A stretch of DNA of 64,000 nt from Corydoras sp. C115 (GCA_019802505.1 JAFMOC010000003.1:4716001-4780000), one strand, 5' to 3'. Counted from the first letter of the stretch, positions 1 through 13,525 are shown. Notes: generated by a model not told the origin, from the sequence alone. Numbers and translations: made by a program.

Positions 1-47
<47 letters not shown>
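1..47. repeat. (TA)n microsatellite
   Basis: The window opens inside an uninterrupted TA dinucleotide run. Its left end is cut by the window edge. Confidence 0.95.
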
Positions 48-51
<4 letters not shown>

Positions 52-149
52 TTACTTTGTTGAAGTTTGTTTAGGTCATTTATACCATTTAAGTATTGAA
101 ATGCAACTTATTTAATTAGTATATTTTAAGGACAAATTTACAGTCATAG

Positions 150-425
150 GCTTTTGATTAATGAACCAGCTTTGCAAGCTGAAGGTCCATGGTTCGATTC
201 CTGGTCCCATGAGGTAATATTGCTGAAATGCCCTTGGGCAAGTTACCTAACCTAATTGCTTCCTGGGTGCCGTGTACAGGGTTGCCCACCGCTCTGGGCA
301 CGTGTTCTTACGACACCAGTGTGTCTATATGTGTGTGTTTCACTGCATGGATGGGTTAAATGTGGAGGACAAATGTGTGTAAGCACTGTAGGCACAATAG
401 ATCACTTTATCCTCTATCAGTTAAA
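150..425 (+). repeat. tRNA-derived SINE, second family, degraded
   Basis: A B-box-like GGTTCGATTCCTGG lies near 192. It is followed by a body that recurs in reverse orientation near 44.95-45.1 kb and 58.3-58.44 kb (shared words such as GGGTTGCCCACCGCTCTGGG and the TTTCACTGCATGGATGGGTT region). This family is distinct from the abundant SINE elsewhere in the window. Boundaries are approximate. Confidence 0.6.
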
Positions 426-641
426 ATAAATTTAAAAATCTTACAATGATTAATTGCTAAATATTTGTAATTTGCATTATGTTTAGCATATTTCATGTTT
501 GTTGTTAAAGGATATCCATGTGTATTTGTCTGTCTTGCATAGATTATTGCTGAAATTAATAAATATTCATTAGCTGTGTTTTTTTTTTTTTTTACACCAA
601 AAACAAAATGTTATGATTTAAAATATATTAAATAGTTACTG

Positions 642-999
642 GGGCGGCACGGTGGCTTAGTGGTTAGCACGTTCGCCTCTCAGCGCTAGGGATTCCCGGT
701 TCGAATCCCCATCTGGGTGGAGTTTCCATGTTCTCCCCGTGTCTGCGTGGGTTTCCTCCGGGTTCTCCGGTTTCCTCCCACAGTCCAAAAGCATGGATCA
801 AGTCAATTGAATTCTCCAAATTGCCCCATATAGAGTGTGTTTGTGTGAGTGAGTGTGTGCCCAGCGATGGATTGGCGCCCTGTCCTGGGCCTATCTGCCC
901 AGCGCCCGAGATGTTCTCCCCTGGATGGGCATGGGGAACCCCACCGCGACCCTAATAGAGGATAAAGCGGGAGATAATGAATGAATGAATGAATGAATG
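642..999 (+). mobile_element. tRNA-derived SINE, full length
   Basis: Reference copy of the abundant SINE family here. The head GGGCGGCACGGTGGCTTAG carries an A-box-like region, a perfect pol III B box (GGTTCGAATCC) follows near 700, then a conserved body and a (GAAT)n tail. It is flanked by the target-site duplication AGTTACTG (634-641 and 1000-1007). Short ORFs across it are by-products that recur in other copies. Confidence 0.93.
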
Positions 1000-1007
1000 A
1001 GTTACTG

Positions 1008-1590
1008 CGACATGTGTGATACATTTCATCCTTACATCTTACTTTTCCATCTTGTCATATGTTATACATAATAAGTATCTTATATTTTTGTATTTGGTAT
1101 ATACATGTGCTGCTCAATTCAGGAACTTCCTAGACTTTATAGAGATTGGTAGGTGACAATATCATTATATATTTTTATTGTTTATCTTTTTATTTCACAA
1201 GTACATGGTCTGTTGTCATTCTTTGAACAATATTATTTTAAAACAATGCACGGAAATCTTTTTTTCATGACTAAACCACATCTTTTTCAGTTTCACTTAA
1301 CATGCAACAATCTGCAAGACTTTTTCGTAGCAGCAGGTTGTGTTTTAAATGACAACCAATACCCTACACACTTGTCATACACTTGAATATTGTTTATTGT
1401 TAATAGTGGTTTTAAGCGTCCTATATGCTGGGTTAGTTGCAATGTAAGCCATTACACGACAAATACATGTATATAGACGTGTCAAAAGATGTGTATATAT
1501 AAATATATATGAATTATATGAATGATTGTGATTGTGATGCTTGTTGAAATAGTGTACTATGTAGAAGATAAGCTTCTCTTTTAGACCCAA
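1008..1590. other. Upstream flank of hspa5, no feature seen
   Basis: AT-rich unique sequence between the SINE and the hspa5 promoter. The short ORFs lack codon structure or recognisable motifs. Confidence 0.6.
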
Positions 1591-1613
1591 CGCGGCGTAT
1601 TCGAAAGATTTAG

Positions 1614-1756
1614 CCAATCAAACCCTTCCAGCCCGACCGGCTTTCGTGACGTTGGAGCGGTCGGTACGTGTGCCAATCAGGTAGAGCCAGCGTGCTAGGT
1701 TTATCCAATAAGCGTCTTCCAACGAGCTGTTCGCTGACCAATAGCTAGGCTCCACG
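1614..1756 (+). promoter_or_regulatory. hspa5: Array of four ER-stress response elements (ERSE) of hspa5
   Basis: Four CCAAT boxes start at 1614, 1673, 1705 and 1738. Each is followed after exactly nine bases by a CCANN pentamer: CCAGC (1628), CCAGC (1687), CCAAC (1719) and CCACG (1752). The last is a perfect consensus ERSE, CCAAT-N9-CCACG; the others are relaxed versions. In known GRP78 promoters NF-Y binds CCAAT and ATF6/XBP1 binds the CCACG half during the unfolded protein response. The array ends about 20 bp before the TATA box, which supports a role in this gene. Binding is inferred from the motif. Confidence 0.9.
1647..1652 (+). promoter_or_regulatory. hspa5: CRE/ATF-like site TGACGT in hspa5 promoter
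   Basis: TGACGT lies between the first and second CCAAT elements. An ATF/CRE site upstream of the ERSEs is known in mammalian GRP78 promoters. Here it rests on the six-base match and its position only. Confidence 0.5.
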
Positions 1757-1776
1757 ACTGGGCAGCAGTGACAGCT

Positions 1777-1782
1777 TATAAA
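1777..1782 (+). promoter_or_regulatory. hspa5: TATA box of hspa5
   Basis: TATAAA lies 21 bp after the consensus ERSE. The expected transcription start is about 25-30 bp downstream, near 1805-1812, just before the noncoding first exon. Confidence 0.85.
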
Positions 1783-1807
1783 CGAGCGAACTGAAAGAAC
1801 GCGCCTC

Positions 1808-1912
1808 ATTTCACTCCGCGAGTTTAGACTGGAAACGAACAGAGCTTTAATAACCGACGGGTTTCATTGGCTTTTCAGGCGACGTCAAGAGTTCTGTCAT
1901 TAAATACAACAG
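1808..1912 (+). other. hspa5: hspa5 noncoding exon 1 (5' UTR)
   Basis: The start is estimated from the TATA box. The end is a clear donor, AACAG|GTATGT, at 1912/1913. The matching acceptor TTACAG at 3606 opens the exon with the start codon 12 bases further on, so the first intron (about 1.7 kb) splits the 5' UTR. Confidence 0.75.
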
Positions 1913-3606
1913 GTATGTTTTGTCATAATTATTTGTTTTTGTACAGCGGTCCTTTTATTTATTTCTAAAGCTGTGGACGTTTCTTGCGTGTTTCTGTATC
2001 ATGTGTGTTGTCCATGTCACTGCGGTTTGAAGGATGCACTTGAAAAGGTTTTTTTTTGTATGTCTTTTTTTTAAGTTTATTTAGAAGCATTATTCGTTTA
2101 AGCATTAAAATAGCTGTCCTTTTCTCGTATCCTTGTTTGTAGCTCTATCCGATTTAAAGTCAACAGCACAAATATTCTTGCCAATACTGATGAGGTTTAT
2201 TCTTAGATTGTACCTTAACTTTGTACATAACCTTACACCCAACCGTAAGAACTGTAACATAAATCACATAAACGAATATACAATGAGCAAGTTCTACATT
2301 GTAAACTCGTAATCTTCAGAATGATCCTTTGCTTGTTGAGCCACACGAATTTACATCTTGACTTAGAACCACAATTGCATATCAATTCACTTTAATACTA
2401 GAAAAGGTAATCAACTTTATGTAAACCCAAATAGTATACGAACAGCACACAAACCACATTGGCTGCATTAATAACCTTTAATTCTAACTTTGGAACCTTT
2501 GTAGCCGTGTAACCTTGGAAGTGAACACTGTCAATATTCTTAAATGAACAGTAAATGTAAAATACAATTCAAATATACTTCAAAACAGCCAGTTACAGTG
2601 TTAGTTTACTTTCATGTTGGAATGAAATGAGTTCCACGTTGTACCGACTCGTTAAATGACTCGTTGAATGATTCGTTAAGCGATGGCTGGGTTTCGTGTT
2701 CTCCACGCGGCGTCTCGCGCATTCGAGTCTTTTCCATCAGCATGTTTGCAGTTAGCTTAGCTTCAGACAGTGAGCAAGAACGTCACTAGTGATGTAACGG
2801 TTACTCTCAGAGGTCTGGTTTCATTCATTTATATAGATTATGGCGATCATCGTTTTAACGAACGCGGATTATGGAAGTAAATAATTAAAGGGATATCCAC
2901 TGGACTCTACGTTTTGCAATGTGGCGTTTTTAAACCTTTTGGCATCCGACAAATAAAGGTCTTATTTGATATGCCAGCTCTCATTCATTCATAAATCGTC
3001 TTCCGCTTAAATCAGAACTTCATTGGAATATTCTTATACATTAGTGGTTACAGCTGAAGAAGAAAAGAAAATCCAACCCAAAATATTTGTAAGCGTTCAC
3101 TCGTTATATTCCGTTAGTTCTCTACTAGGGTTGTGCGTGAGGGGGGGGGGGCGTATCTGCGCAGTTTTGGGCACTGGGCAGATACATCCAGGACAGGGCA
3201 ACAATCTATCGCGCGCGCGCACACACACACACACTCTATAATGGAGTTATTTAAAGCATTCAGTTTACCTTAAATCCATGTCTCTGGACTGTGGGAGGAA
3301 ACCCATGCAGACACAAGGAGAACCTAGAAACTCCACCTAGATTGGGATTTGAACCTGAATTCCCTGTGCTGAGAGGCTAACATGCTAAGCACTAAGCCAC
3401 TGTGCTGCTGGTCAGCTGTCATGTACAGCTATTTTAAATGTAATAAAAATGGTAGAAAGCAGTAAATGCACGTTTAAGTTGCTGTCTGTTGTAATGAATA
3501 CAGAAATGACAAAGAACAGCTATAATGCATCGAATGACAGAACATTCAAAATTGTTTAGAAGAATTTTAGCTGTTTTTATAATGTAAATTCCTTATTCTA
3601 TTACAG
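1913..3606 (+). other. hspa5: hspa5 intron 1, with a SINE remnant
   Basis: Intron between the noncoding exon and the first coding exon. Nothing is recognised in 1913-3100. An old reverse-oriented SINE copy occupies about 3110-3412. Confidence 0.75.
3110..3412 (-). mobile_element. tRNA-derived SINE, diverged, in hspa5 intron 1
   Basis: Reverse-complement SINE body: the GGGCACTGGGCAGATACATCC region, then GTGGGAGGAAAC, ending in a decayed tRNA head (ACTAAGCCACTGTGCTGC). A G-run at 3140-3150 and a GC/CA stretch at 3209-3234 lie inside it. Clearly older than the 642-999 copy. Confidence 0.8.
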
Positions 3607-3618
3607 AAACATAGCAAA

Positions 3619-6306
<2,688 letters not shown>

Positions 6307-6715
6307 ATTGCTGTGATTCCATATCAAGGGTTCCTTTTCAGTTTGGCCCACCTGATTCCTTACCCTCTCTGGAAAGGAGACATGTAAATAATGAAGGACA
6401 TTTGTGAGGGGAAAGTGTGAATGGGTGGGACCAAAATGACGAGTTAACTTGTGAGAGACTGAGAGGGTGGGATGTTGCTCTTCACTGAGGTGGAGATTTA
6501 GCCTGAACTGAGGCTGCTGTTGCTGCTGTTCTCAGGCAGTTCGAGGGGTTCTGTGGGACTAGGGAGGGTCTGAATTGGGTGGGGCAGGGTGTTTAGACTC
6601 TAGAGGGTGCAATTGGTTTCAGGCAAATGTTGCAATTATGTACTTAACAAGTTATTTATTTAATTCTGCCAAGTTTCTACTGCAACCTCGTGAGAATAAA
6701 TGTTTGATAAAAAAA
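6307..6715 (+). other. hspa5: hspa5 3' UTR with poly(A) signal
   Basis: Follows the TAG stop. AATAAA at 6695-6700 (context GAGAATAAATG) is the likely cleavage signal, giving a 3' UTR of about 0.4 kb. Confidence 0.8.
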
Positions 6716-6723
6716 TGGCAATT

Positions 6724-6763
6724 GTTTTTTTTTTTTTTTTTTTTTTTTCCCCCCCCCCCCTCT
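6724..6763 (+). repeat. Poly(T)-poly(C) tract downstream of hspa5
   Basis: A run of more than twenty T followed by ten C, then CT-rich sequence. A simple repeat just past the hspa5 poly(A) site; the short ORF across it is an artefact. Confidence 0.9.
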
Positions 6764-7162
6764 CCTCTATATATATTTTAAAGACCTTGCAGGTGTTTTA
6801 GATTACTTAAATCTAAATGGGTTCAGTATTTGCAGAAAATGCTAAATTTAGTAAATGCAAACAAGCTGTACAATGTAATGTTAACTGAACAATGACATGT
6901 TCTCCAATTTCTTTAGAATTGGTCAACATGCTGTTACTGCTATTTTTAGTAAAAGTAAATTTCCACAGGCACTCCTGTTCCTACATTTAAGAGTTGGGAA
7001 GGTGAACATGCACAGGTTTATCTAATGATTTGTATACTGTTGGACCCACAATGGGAAGTTTTATTCATTAAGCATTATTACAGCAGAGTGAAATTTTTTT
7101 TTAAAGACTAAAAAAAAAAAGTATAAAGTTTATTTAAATTTTTTTTTTTATAGAAAATAGAA

Positions 7163-7481
7163 GGTGGGCGTCACGGTGGCTTAGTGGTTAGCACGTTCGC
7201 CTCTCAGCGCTAGGGATTCCCGGTTCGAGTTTCCATGTTCTCCCCGTGTCTGCGTGGGTTTCCTCCGGGTTCTCCGGTTTCCTCCCACAGTCCAAAAACA
7301 TGGATCAAGTCAATTGAATTCACAAAATTGCCCCATATAGAGTGTGAGTGTGTGCCCAGCGGTGGATTGGCGCCCTGTCCTGGGTCTATCTGCCCAGCAC
7401 CCGAGACGTTCTCCCCTGGATGGGCATGGGGAACCCCACCGCGACCCTAATAGAGGATAAAGCGGGAGATAATGAATGAAA
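7163..7481 (+). mobile_element. tRNA-derived SINE between hspa5 and rabepk
   Basis: The SINE head follows the duplication AAAATAGAA (7154-7162, repeated at 7482-7490). About 20 bases after GGTTCGA are missing, so the B-box region runs straight into the body. It ends in a short GAAT tail. Confidence 0.92.
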
Positions 7482-7490
7482 AAAATAGAA

Positions 7491-8250
7491 AGTTTTCATT
7501 TTTTTTTTTATATAAATACATTGTACTTCTATATATAAGTTTTCTATTAATTTAATTATTGCACATCCATTTTCAATCATGAAATTATTACACAGTTGAA
7601 AATGACTGATTTAGAGTGTCATAAGTGGTTAGTTGCCTACTGTGGAAGGTGCTAATTGAAGTGTCTTACAGCAGCAGGGAGGAAGGAACTATTTTAGCGT
7701 TCCTTCAAGCATCATGGGTGAAGGAGCCTGTCACTAAAGGTGTTCCACAGTGTTGGCACCATCTCATGCAGTGGTTCAGAGGTGTTCTCTATTAAGGATG
7801 ACAACTTGGCTGTCATCCATTTCCCCCCCAACTGCCTCCACCTCAGGATGGAACTTAAGGGGAAGAGTGATTATACAAAAATAACTGCCATTTCATGTGA
7901 TCAGTAATGCACAAAACATTTTAAATATGTACTTTTACACATGGTTGAAGATGAAAAACTTTTATATATTTAATTTGGTGTTCCCTACTAATACAACTAA
8001 TAAGATGTTTTGTACTTTAGTACAATAAAGCAATATAACAAAAGCCTTATTGCTTTTATAAAATAGTTACAAACACACTAGATAATCATCAAAAATAGAT
8101 CAAGGTTTGATTCATAAGTGTGTTTATTGAAATAGTTGATAAACTGTTCTAACATTAATCACACAGTTCAAAAATAAACCTGTTCCACCTTATTGTTTTA
8201 ATGAATTATCAGGGAAAAGCTGCAGCTGAACTGTTTGTGATCTATTTTTT
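7491..8250. other. Intergenic between hspa5 and rabepk
   Basis: AT-rich and non-coding in all frames. Positions about 8040-8170 resemble part of the palindromic MITE-like family (words such as TTATTGCTTTTATAAAATAG and GTTACAAACACACTA). Nothing else recognised. Confidence 0.55.
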
Positions 8251-8266
8251 CTGTGGTCAGTGATTA

Positions 8267-8487
8267 TTCATTCATTATCTTCCACTTTTATCCTCTACTA
8301 GGGTTGTGTGTGTGTGGGGGGGGGGCAATATGGGGCAATTTGGAGAATTCAATTGACTTGATCCATGTTTTTGGACGGTGGGAGGAAACCGGAGAACCCA
8401 CATGGAAACTCCACCCAGATCGGGATTCGAACCGGGAATCCCTAGCGCTGAGAGGCAAATGTGCTAACCACTAAACCACCATGCTGC
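8267..8487 (-). mobile_element. tRNA-derived SINE with internal deletion
   Basis: Reverse-oriented copy flanked by a 16-bp duplication beginning CTGTGGTCAG (8251-8266 and 8488-8503). The middle third of the body is missing; both ends are intact. Confidence 0.92.
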
Positions 8488-8510
8488 CTGTGGTCAGTGA
8501 TTAGTCTTAT

Positions 8511-8520
8511 TTTATTTATT
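8511..8520 (-). terminator. rabepk: rabepk poly(A) signals
   Basis: On the minus strand two overlapping AATAAA motifs lie about 16-25 bases after the stop codon at 8536, implying a very short 3' UTR. Confidence 0.6.
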
Positions 8521-8535
8521 ACTATAGATACTATG

Positions 8536-11500
8536 TCATGTTACCACAGTGACTAAACAATCATTAAATATGACTCCGTCAGTATCCATTCCTCCGAACA
8601 CAAAGCACAGCTGCTGGATTGCCTCCTTGCTGCCCTCTACTTTCTCCTCTCCATGGGCTTTCGTCCTTTGTACCCAAGGTACAATGCACATTGAGTGGTC
8701 CAGGCGGTTGGGTGGAAGGTCACCATCAAATGTCATCAGAGTCCATTGCTTTTTGTCTATACAGATAATAAGAATAAGAATGTAAGCTTTGTAATTGAAC
8801 ACTTTCTGCTCATTTAATCCACAGTCATAAATCTGCTTAATATAATACAGAATTAAATTACCACTTGGGCGGCACAGTGGCTTAGTGGTTAGCACGTTCA
8901 CCTCTCAGCACTAGGGATTCCCGGTTCGAATCCCCATCTGGGTGGAGTTTCCATGTTCTCCCCGTGTCCGCGTGGGTTTCCTCCGGGTTCTCCGGTTTCC
9001 TCCCACAGTCAAAAAACATGGATCAAGTCAATTGAGTTCTCCAAATTGCCCCATATAAAGTGTGTCTGAGTGAGTGTCTGTGTGTGTGCCCAGCGATAGA
9101 TTGGCGCCCTGTCCTGGGTGCATCTGCCCAGTGCCCGAAACGTTCTCCCCTGGATGGGCATGGGGAACCCCACCGCGACCCTAATATATAGGATAAAGCG
9201 GAAGATAATGAATGAAAAAAATTACCACTTTGGAACTTATACATGGAATTACTGGCTCCATCTGTAGTTATTCCACCAAAAACGTAAATGTTTCTCCCCA
9301 AAGCCACAGCTGCGTGAGCTGCTGTTCCTGGTGGAATGTCTCCCTTCACCCTCACTCGTTCCCATTTCATACTCTCTAAAATACAAAAGGGGAATTTACA
9401 TTAGATTTTTTAGAATTAGAACCAAATCAGAGTCAAGCTTAGAAATATGAAGTGCACCTGTATCCAGAGTTAACATGTCAGAGTGAAACTTTTCTCCTGC
9501 CATTCCTCCATGAATGTAGATAATGGAACCAACTGCAATGACCACATGACCATGTCGGGGCTCTGGAGGCTTGCCTTTAGTTTCTGGTTGAGACCATGTG
9601 CATGTAACTTCAGACAAAAAAAACAGCGGGTTATGATATGACTTCCTAGTCTTTTTTTTAGGACGATGTAAATTTATGTAAAGAACCAATAGTGATAAAT
9701 AAACCATAAATTAATTTAGTGATTCTTATAGCATATATTTAATGAACGTCACCAGATTGTGCATTTTAAAAATAGTATATTTTTTGTTGGTATTTTGCAG
9801 CATTATCATTACCTCTTAAGACATTAGTGTGCATTAAGGGTGTGGCAGCTTAGTGGTTTGGGTGATAGGCTATTAATCATAAGGTTGTGGGTTCAAATGA
9901 CAGGTCCACTGTGGCTCCTTGAGCAAGACCCTTAACTCTTATTGCTCCAGGGATGCTGTACTAACCATGTGTTCTGACCCCAAGTTGGGATATTTGTAAG
10001 TCGATTTGGAAAGAAGCGACCGCTAAATGCCCAAATCCACATGTAATGCATTATGAAACAGGTATTTCTGGTCCTTATTGGCCGAGCCATTTGTTTAGCC
10101 ACGACATCATTAGACACAATGCACACCTGTGATAGCTTTACATTCTTATCAATGCATAATATACAACACATTATTTTAAATCATATACCATAGATGGAAA
10201 TACATATTAATATAAACAGCGAGCCGATTCCTTATGAGCATCAAACCTTTATTTCGTTTACCTTTATTATTCCTTTACTCAGGAATCAATTTTCAATTTA
10301 AGATAACTACATTAGATTACATCATGGGACTTGAGGTTGTGTATAATTCAAAATAAATCATGAGAAAGAAGTGTAACTGTATTCCGCTTCACTTTTCTGT
10401 GATTTATTTACAATAACACTCTTTAGTGCCTTATTGTTTTATTATACTGCGAAAAAACTTTAAAAAGGAATTTACATAGCTGTAAAATTAACCAATTAAA
10501 TGATCAAAACACAGTGTTAAGTAACTCAAATACCTGAGTCAAAGACATGCACCTGGAGGTCAGTAACTGGAATGGCCCCTAAATCCCCACCAGAGAAGAC
10601 AAACAGTCTGTTTTCAACACATGCTGATGTGGTGTGGTACGTCCTTGGGCTTGGACAACTCCCTTTTACTTCCACATTCCTCCATGGACCACTGTCTGCA
10701 GAATGTAGATGTAAAACCGTAAGCACACACATTTTGAAATATTTTCCTCATTAATTTAATCTGAGCAGAAACGTTCTTTAGAGGTATACCCCATGTCACC
10801 ATTTATACAAGTGACTTGAGTCAAACATTACATTATCTATTAACACTGCTTAAGTAAGACTAACATTTTAAATGTGTACTCACTGTTTTTTTTTTTTCAA
10901 TTATCAGTAAGCAACTGTTTGCTGTGGTAATTGGAAAGTAATAACCTGTAGTGTGTAAGAGCTGAACGCAGTTGCGGTTAGAGTTTTGGTCAGCACCTCC
11001 AAAAACCCATAGACTCTCTGGGTCTCTCTCAGAGATGAAACTGCAGTGTTCATATCTTGCATGAAGACCTTCCCATTCTGGAATCTCCCATTTATGGCTG
11101 TCTAAACAAATCAAAGGAAATAGATCACTGTGACAAACATTGTTTAAAGACTTTTTTTTTTTATTGATCATTTCCCCCCTAATTTATTGACTGTTACATT
11201 TAGTCATTTAGCAGACGCTTTTATTCAAACTCACAAATGAGATAACACCACAAATCAAAAATTAAGGAAGAACACTGCAAAGGAAGTTACACTGCAGTAT
11301 TATCAACGTGAGTGTCCATACTAGATTAACCATTCATTATTTATTCCATTCAATATCACCTTCTATTAGGATCGCAGGGGGTTCCCCACACCCAACCAGG
11401 CGAGAACGTTTTGGGCGTTGGGCAGATATACCCAGGACAGGTTGCCAATCTATTGTTGGGCACACACTCTCTTACACAGACACACACTATATAGGGAATA

Positions 11501-12507
11501 TAAGGGCATTCAATTTACCTTGAATTTACCATGTTTTTGGACTGTGGGAGGAAACCGGAAAACCTGGAGGAAACCCACGCAGACGTGGGGAGAAACTCCA
11601 CCCAGATTAGGATCCGAATCTAATCTGGGTGCGCCGAGAGGCGGACGTACTAACCACTAAGACACCATGTCAATATCATTTTTAACAAAAAGTTTCATTT
11701 TACACAAATATTTGTCTTAATAACTTATTAGTATGAAAAAAATTAATTAGTAACAAAAAAACATCTGGGGCGGCACGGTGGCTTAGTGGTTAGCACGTTC
11801 GCCTCTCAGCACTAGGGATTCCCGGTTCGAATCCCCATCTGGGTGGAGTTTCCATGTTCTCCCCGTGTCTGCCTGGGTTTCCTCCGGGTTCTCCGGTTTC
11901 CTCCCACTGTCCAAAAACATGGATCAAGTCAATTGAGTTCTCCAAATTGCCCCATATAGTGTGTGTGTGTGTGTGTGTGTGTGCCCAACGATGGATTGGC
12001 GCCCTGTCCTGGGTCTATCTGCCCAGTGCCCGAAACATTCTCCCCTGGATGGGCATGGGGAACCCCACCGCGACCCTAATAGAGGATAAAGCGGGAGATA
12101 ATGAATGAATGAATGAAAAAACATCTGTATACTACTGCAGTGGTTAAACCATAAACCATTTCATTCTCTATAAACAAAAAAGCAGGTAAAGTTTTTTTTA
12201 ATTTACCAAGATTAATAAGGTGGGAATGTGAAAAGCTGCCATTTGGATCGGCTCCACCAACAATCAGGATTCTTCCTCTGCCTCCACTAGAAGAAGGTAG
12301 GAATGAGCAGGTGTGGCCTACACTGACTCCCGGTGCTTCACCTTGTGGGATGACAGCATACCTACAAGATGCAATCAAAAACCAGAATACCAAAGAACAG
12401 ACTGAAATGGAAATTTATTGAAGTAAAGTGTGTTTTGGAGCAGGTGCTGGGTACCATTGCTTCTGTTTAGGCCTGTCTTCTGGATCCAGAATCGGTAGCA
12501 GCTCCAT
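8536..12507 (-). CDS. rabepk: Rab9 effector protein with kelch motifs (7 exons, 348 aa)
   Basis: RABEPK (p40) binds Rab9-GTP and helps return mannose-6-phosphate receptors from endosomes to the Golgi. Minus-strand exons in transcription order: 12507-12455, 12361-12207, 11101-10946, 10695-10534, 9607-9458, 9375-9226, 8756-8536. Phases join throughout; total 1047 nt, 348 aa, slightly shorter than the 372-aa human protein because an acidic insert in the last kelch blade is reduced. Kelch signatures include VGHTCSFLP...VGGADPN, RYEHCSF...WVFGGADQ, TWSQPETKG...RHGHVV...IHGG, AHAAVALG...VFGG and RLDHSMC...CFVFGGMDT. The start ATG at 12507 opens a leucine/proline-rich N terminus matching the family. 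Two donors are non-ideal (GTACCC after exon 1, GTTATT after exon 3). A SINE sits at the donor of the 9226 exon (see findings). Tail-to-tail with hspa5, as in mammals. Confidence 0.95.
8868..9218 (+). mobile_element. SINE inserted at a rabepk splice donor
   Basis: Full-length SINE, opposite in orientation to rabepk. The duplication AAATTACCACTT occurs at 8856-8867 and 9219-9230. The right copy spans the exon/intron junction at 9226/9225, so the duplicated bases include the last five exon bases and the first seven intron bases. The gene keeps a donor next to the exon, and a second copy lies beyond the SINE. Confidence 0.95.
9838..10055 (+). repeat. tRNA-like SINE remnant, third type
   Basis: The head (TGTGGCAGCTTAGTGGTTTG), a B-box-like GGTTCAAATGACAG near 9890, and GAGCAAGACCCTTAACTC resemble widespread fish tRNA-SINEs. 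It lies in a rabepk intron. Boundaries are approximate. Confidence 0.6.
10040..10450 (+). repeat. Palindromic MITE-like repeat, degraded copy
   Basis: Shares with 18815-19450, 20640-20945 and 49490-49915 the opening GGTCCTTA...GAGCCATTTGT...GACAT(C/T)ATT, and later ACTTGAGGTTGTGTATAATTC paired with TGATTTATTTACAATAACAC. It lies in the rabepk intron between the 9458 and 10534 exons. No ORF. Confidence 0.6.
11196..11260 (-). repeat. L2-type LINE 3' tail fragment
   Basis: ACATTTAGTCATTTAGCAGACGCTTTTATTC is the reverse complement of the conserved L2 3' end, also present at 46.6, 61.1 and 62.2 kb. Confidence 0.75.
11325..11668 (-). mobile_element. tRNA-derived SINE, diverged
   Basis: Reverse-oriented copy in a rabepk intron, with a diverged body and a decayed head (CTAACCACTAAGACACCATG). 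The target-site duplication is no longer clear. Confidence 0.85.
11768..12115 (+). mobile_element. tRNA-derived SINE, young copy
   Basis: Full-length copy close to the 642-999 reference, flanked by AAAAAACATCTG (11756-11767 and 12116-12127). The internal GT run is expanded to about 22 bases. It lies about 90 bp from the rabepk exon ending at 12207. Confidence 0.93.
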
Positions 12508-12631
12508 CAGTCCTTCTGTACAAAATATAGGGAATATAAAATAACTGGTTCAACACGTTATTGTGAAATTAGTTTGGTAAACACACATGAAGAAATGTGT
12601 ACACCAAAGCTGATCAATAACCTTTATATTA

Positions 12632-12912
12632 ATCCATTCATTCATTATCTTCCACTTAGTCCTCTGCTCGGGGCCCGGGGGAGAAGGAAAACTTTTGGGA
12701 GCTGGACACATACACCCAGGACAGGGTGCCAATCTATCGCTGGGCACACTCACACAGACCCACACACTATATTGGGCAATTTAGAGCATTCAATTTACTG
12801 TGAATCCATGCCTGTGGGAGAAAACCTGAGAACTAAGAGAAAACCCACACAGACACGGGACGAACATGGAAACCCCATCCAGATTGGGATTCAAACGTGG
12901 CGGTCCAAGTTG
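12632..12912 (-). mobile_element. tRNA-derived SINE, old truncated copy
   Basis: Reverse-oriented body (TTATCTTCCACTTAGTCCTC ... GATTGGGATTCAAAC) without a clear tRNA head. It is followed directly by a second copy. Confidence 0.8.
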
Positions 12913-12919
12913 TGGAGTC

Positions 12920-13262
12920 ATTCATTTATTCATTATCTTCTGCTTAATTCTCTACTAGGGCCATGGGTGATGGGGTCCGCATACCCATCCAGGGCAGAAC
13001 GTTTCTGGCACTGCACAGATACACCCAGGACAGGGTACTGTCACTGGGCAGGCACACACCCGCAAACACACTCTATATGGCGCAATTTAGAGCATTAAAT
13101 TTATCTTTAATAAATATTTTTAAACTGTGGGAGGAAACCGGAGAACCCAGAGGAAGCCCACGCAGACATGGGGAGAACATGGAAACTCCACTCAGAATGG
13201 ATTCGAAGCTGATTCCACAGCGCTGTGAGGCGAGCGTGGTAACCACTAAGATACTATGTCAC
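12920..13262 (-). mobile_element. tRNA-derived SINE, old copy
   Basis: Second reverse-oriented copy in tandem with the previous one, upstream of the rabepk start codon in its 5' UTR intron. The head is decayed (GTAACCACTAAGATACTATG). Confidence 0.82.
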
Positions 13263-13525
13263 TTTATATTAGCATTAAAACACAAACAACAACACCATGT
13301 GTAGCAATCCTGATCATGTCTCATATTTAAGATTAGAACGTTTAGCGTTCCTTTAAGCCGCATGTCTAAAAATACATATCGTTTTCAAAATTCTTGGTTT
13401 CATTCCAATTATTCCAATTGATTTTATACGTTAAAAACACGTATTTAGTAAAACTAAAAACAGAATTAACAGAATAAAATTAACAAGTTAATGTGATCAG
13501 AAACACCGAAATCCACTGCACTTAC

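Noticed and set aside
655..715. Possible tRNA gene with perfect B box
   Set aside because: It is the tRNA-derived head of a SINE: the acceptor stem does not close and the same head recurs in about 28 dispersed copies with target duplications.
728..955. Recurrent ORF reading MFSPCLRGFPPGSPVSSH
   Set aside because: The same peptide appears in many SINE copies because it is a frame through the repeat body; it is not a gene.
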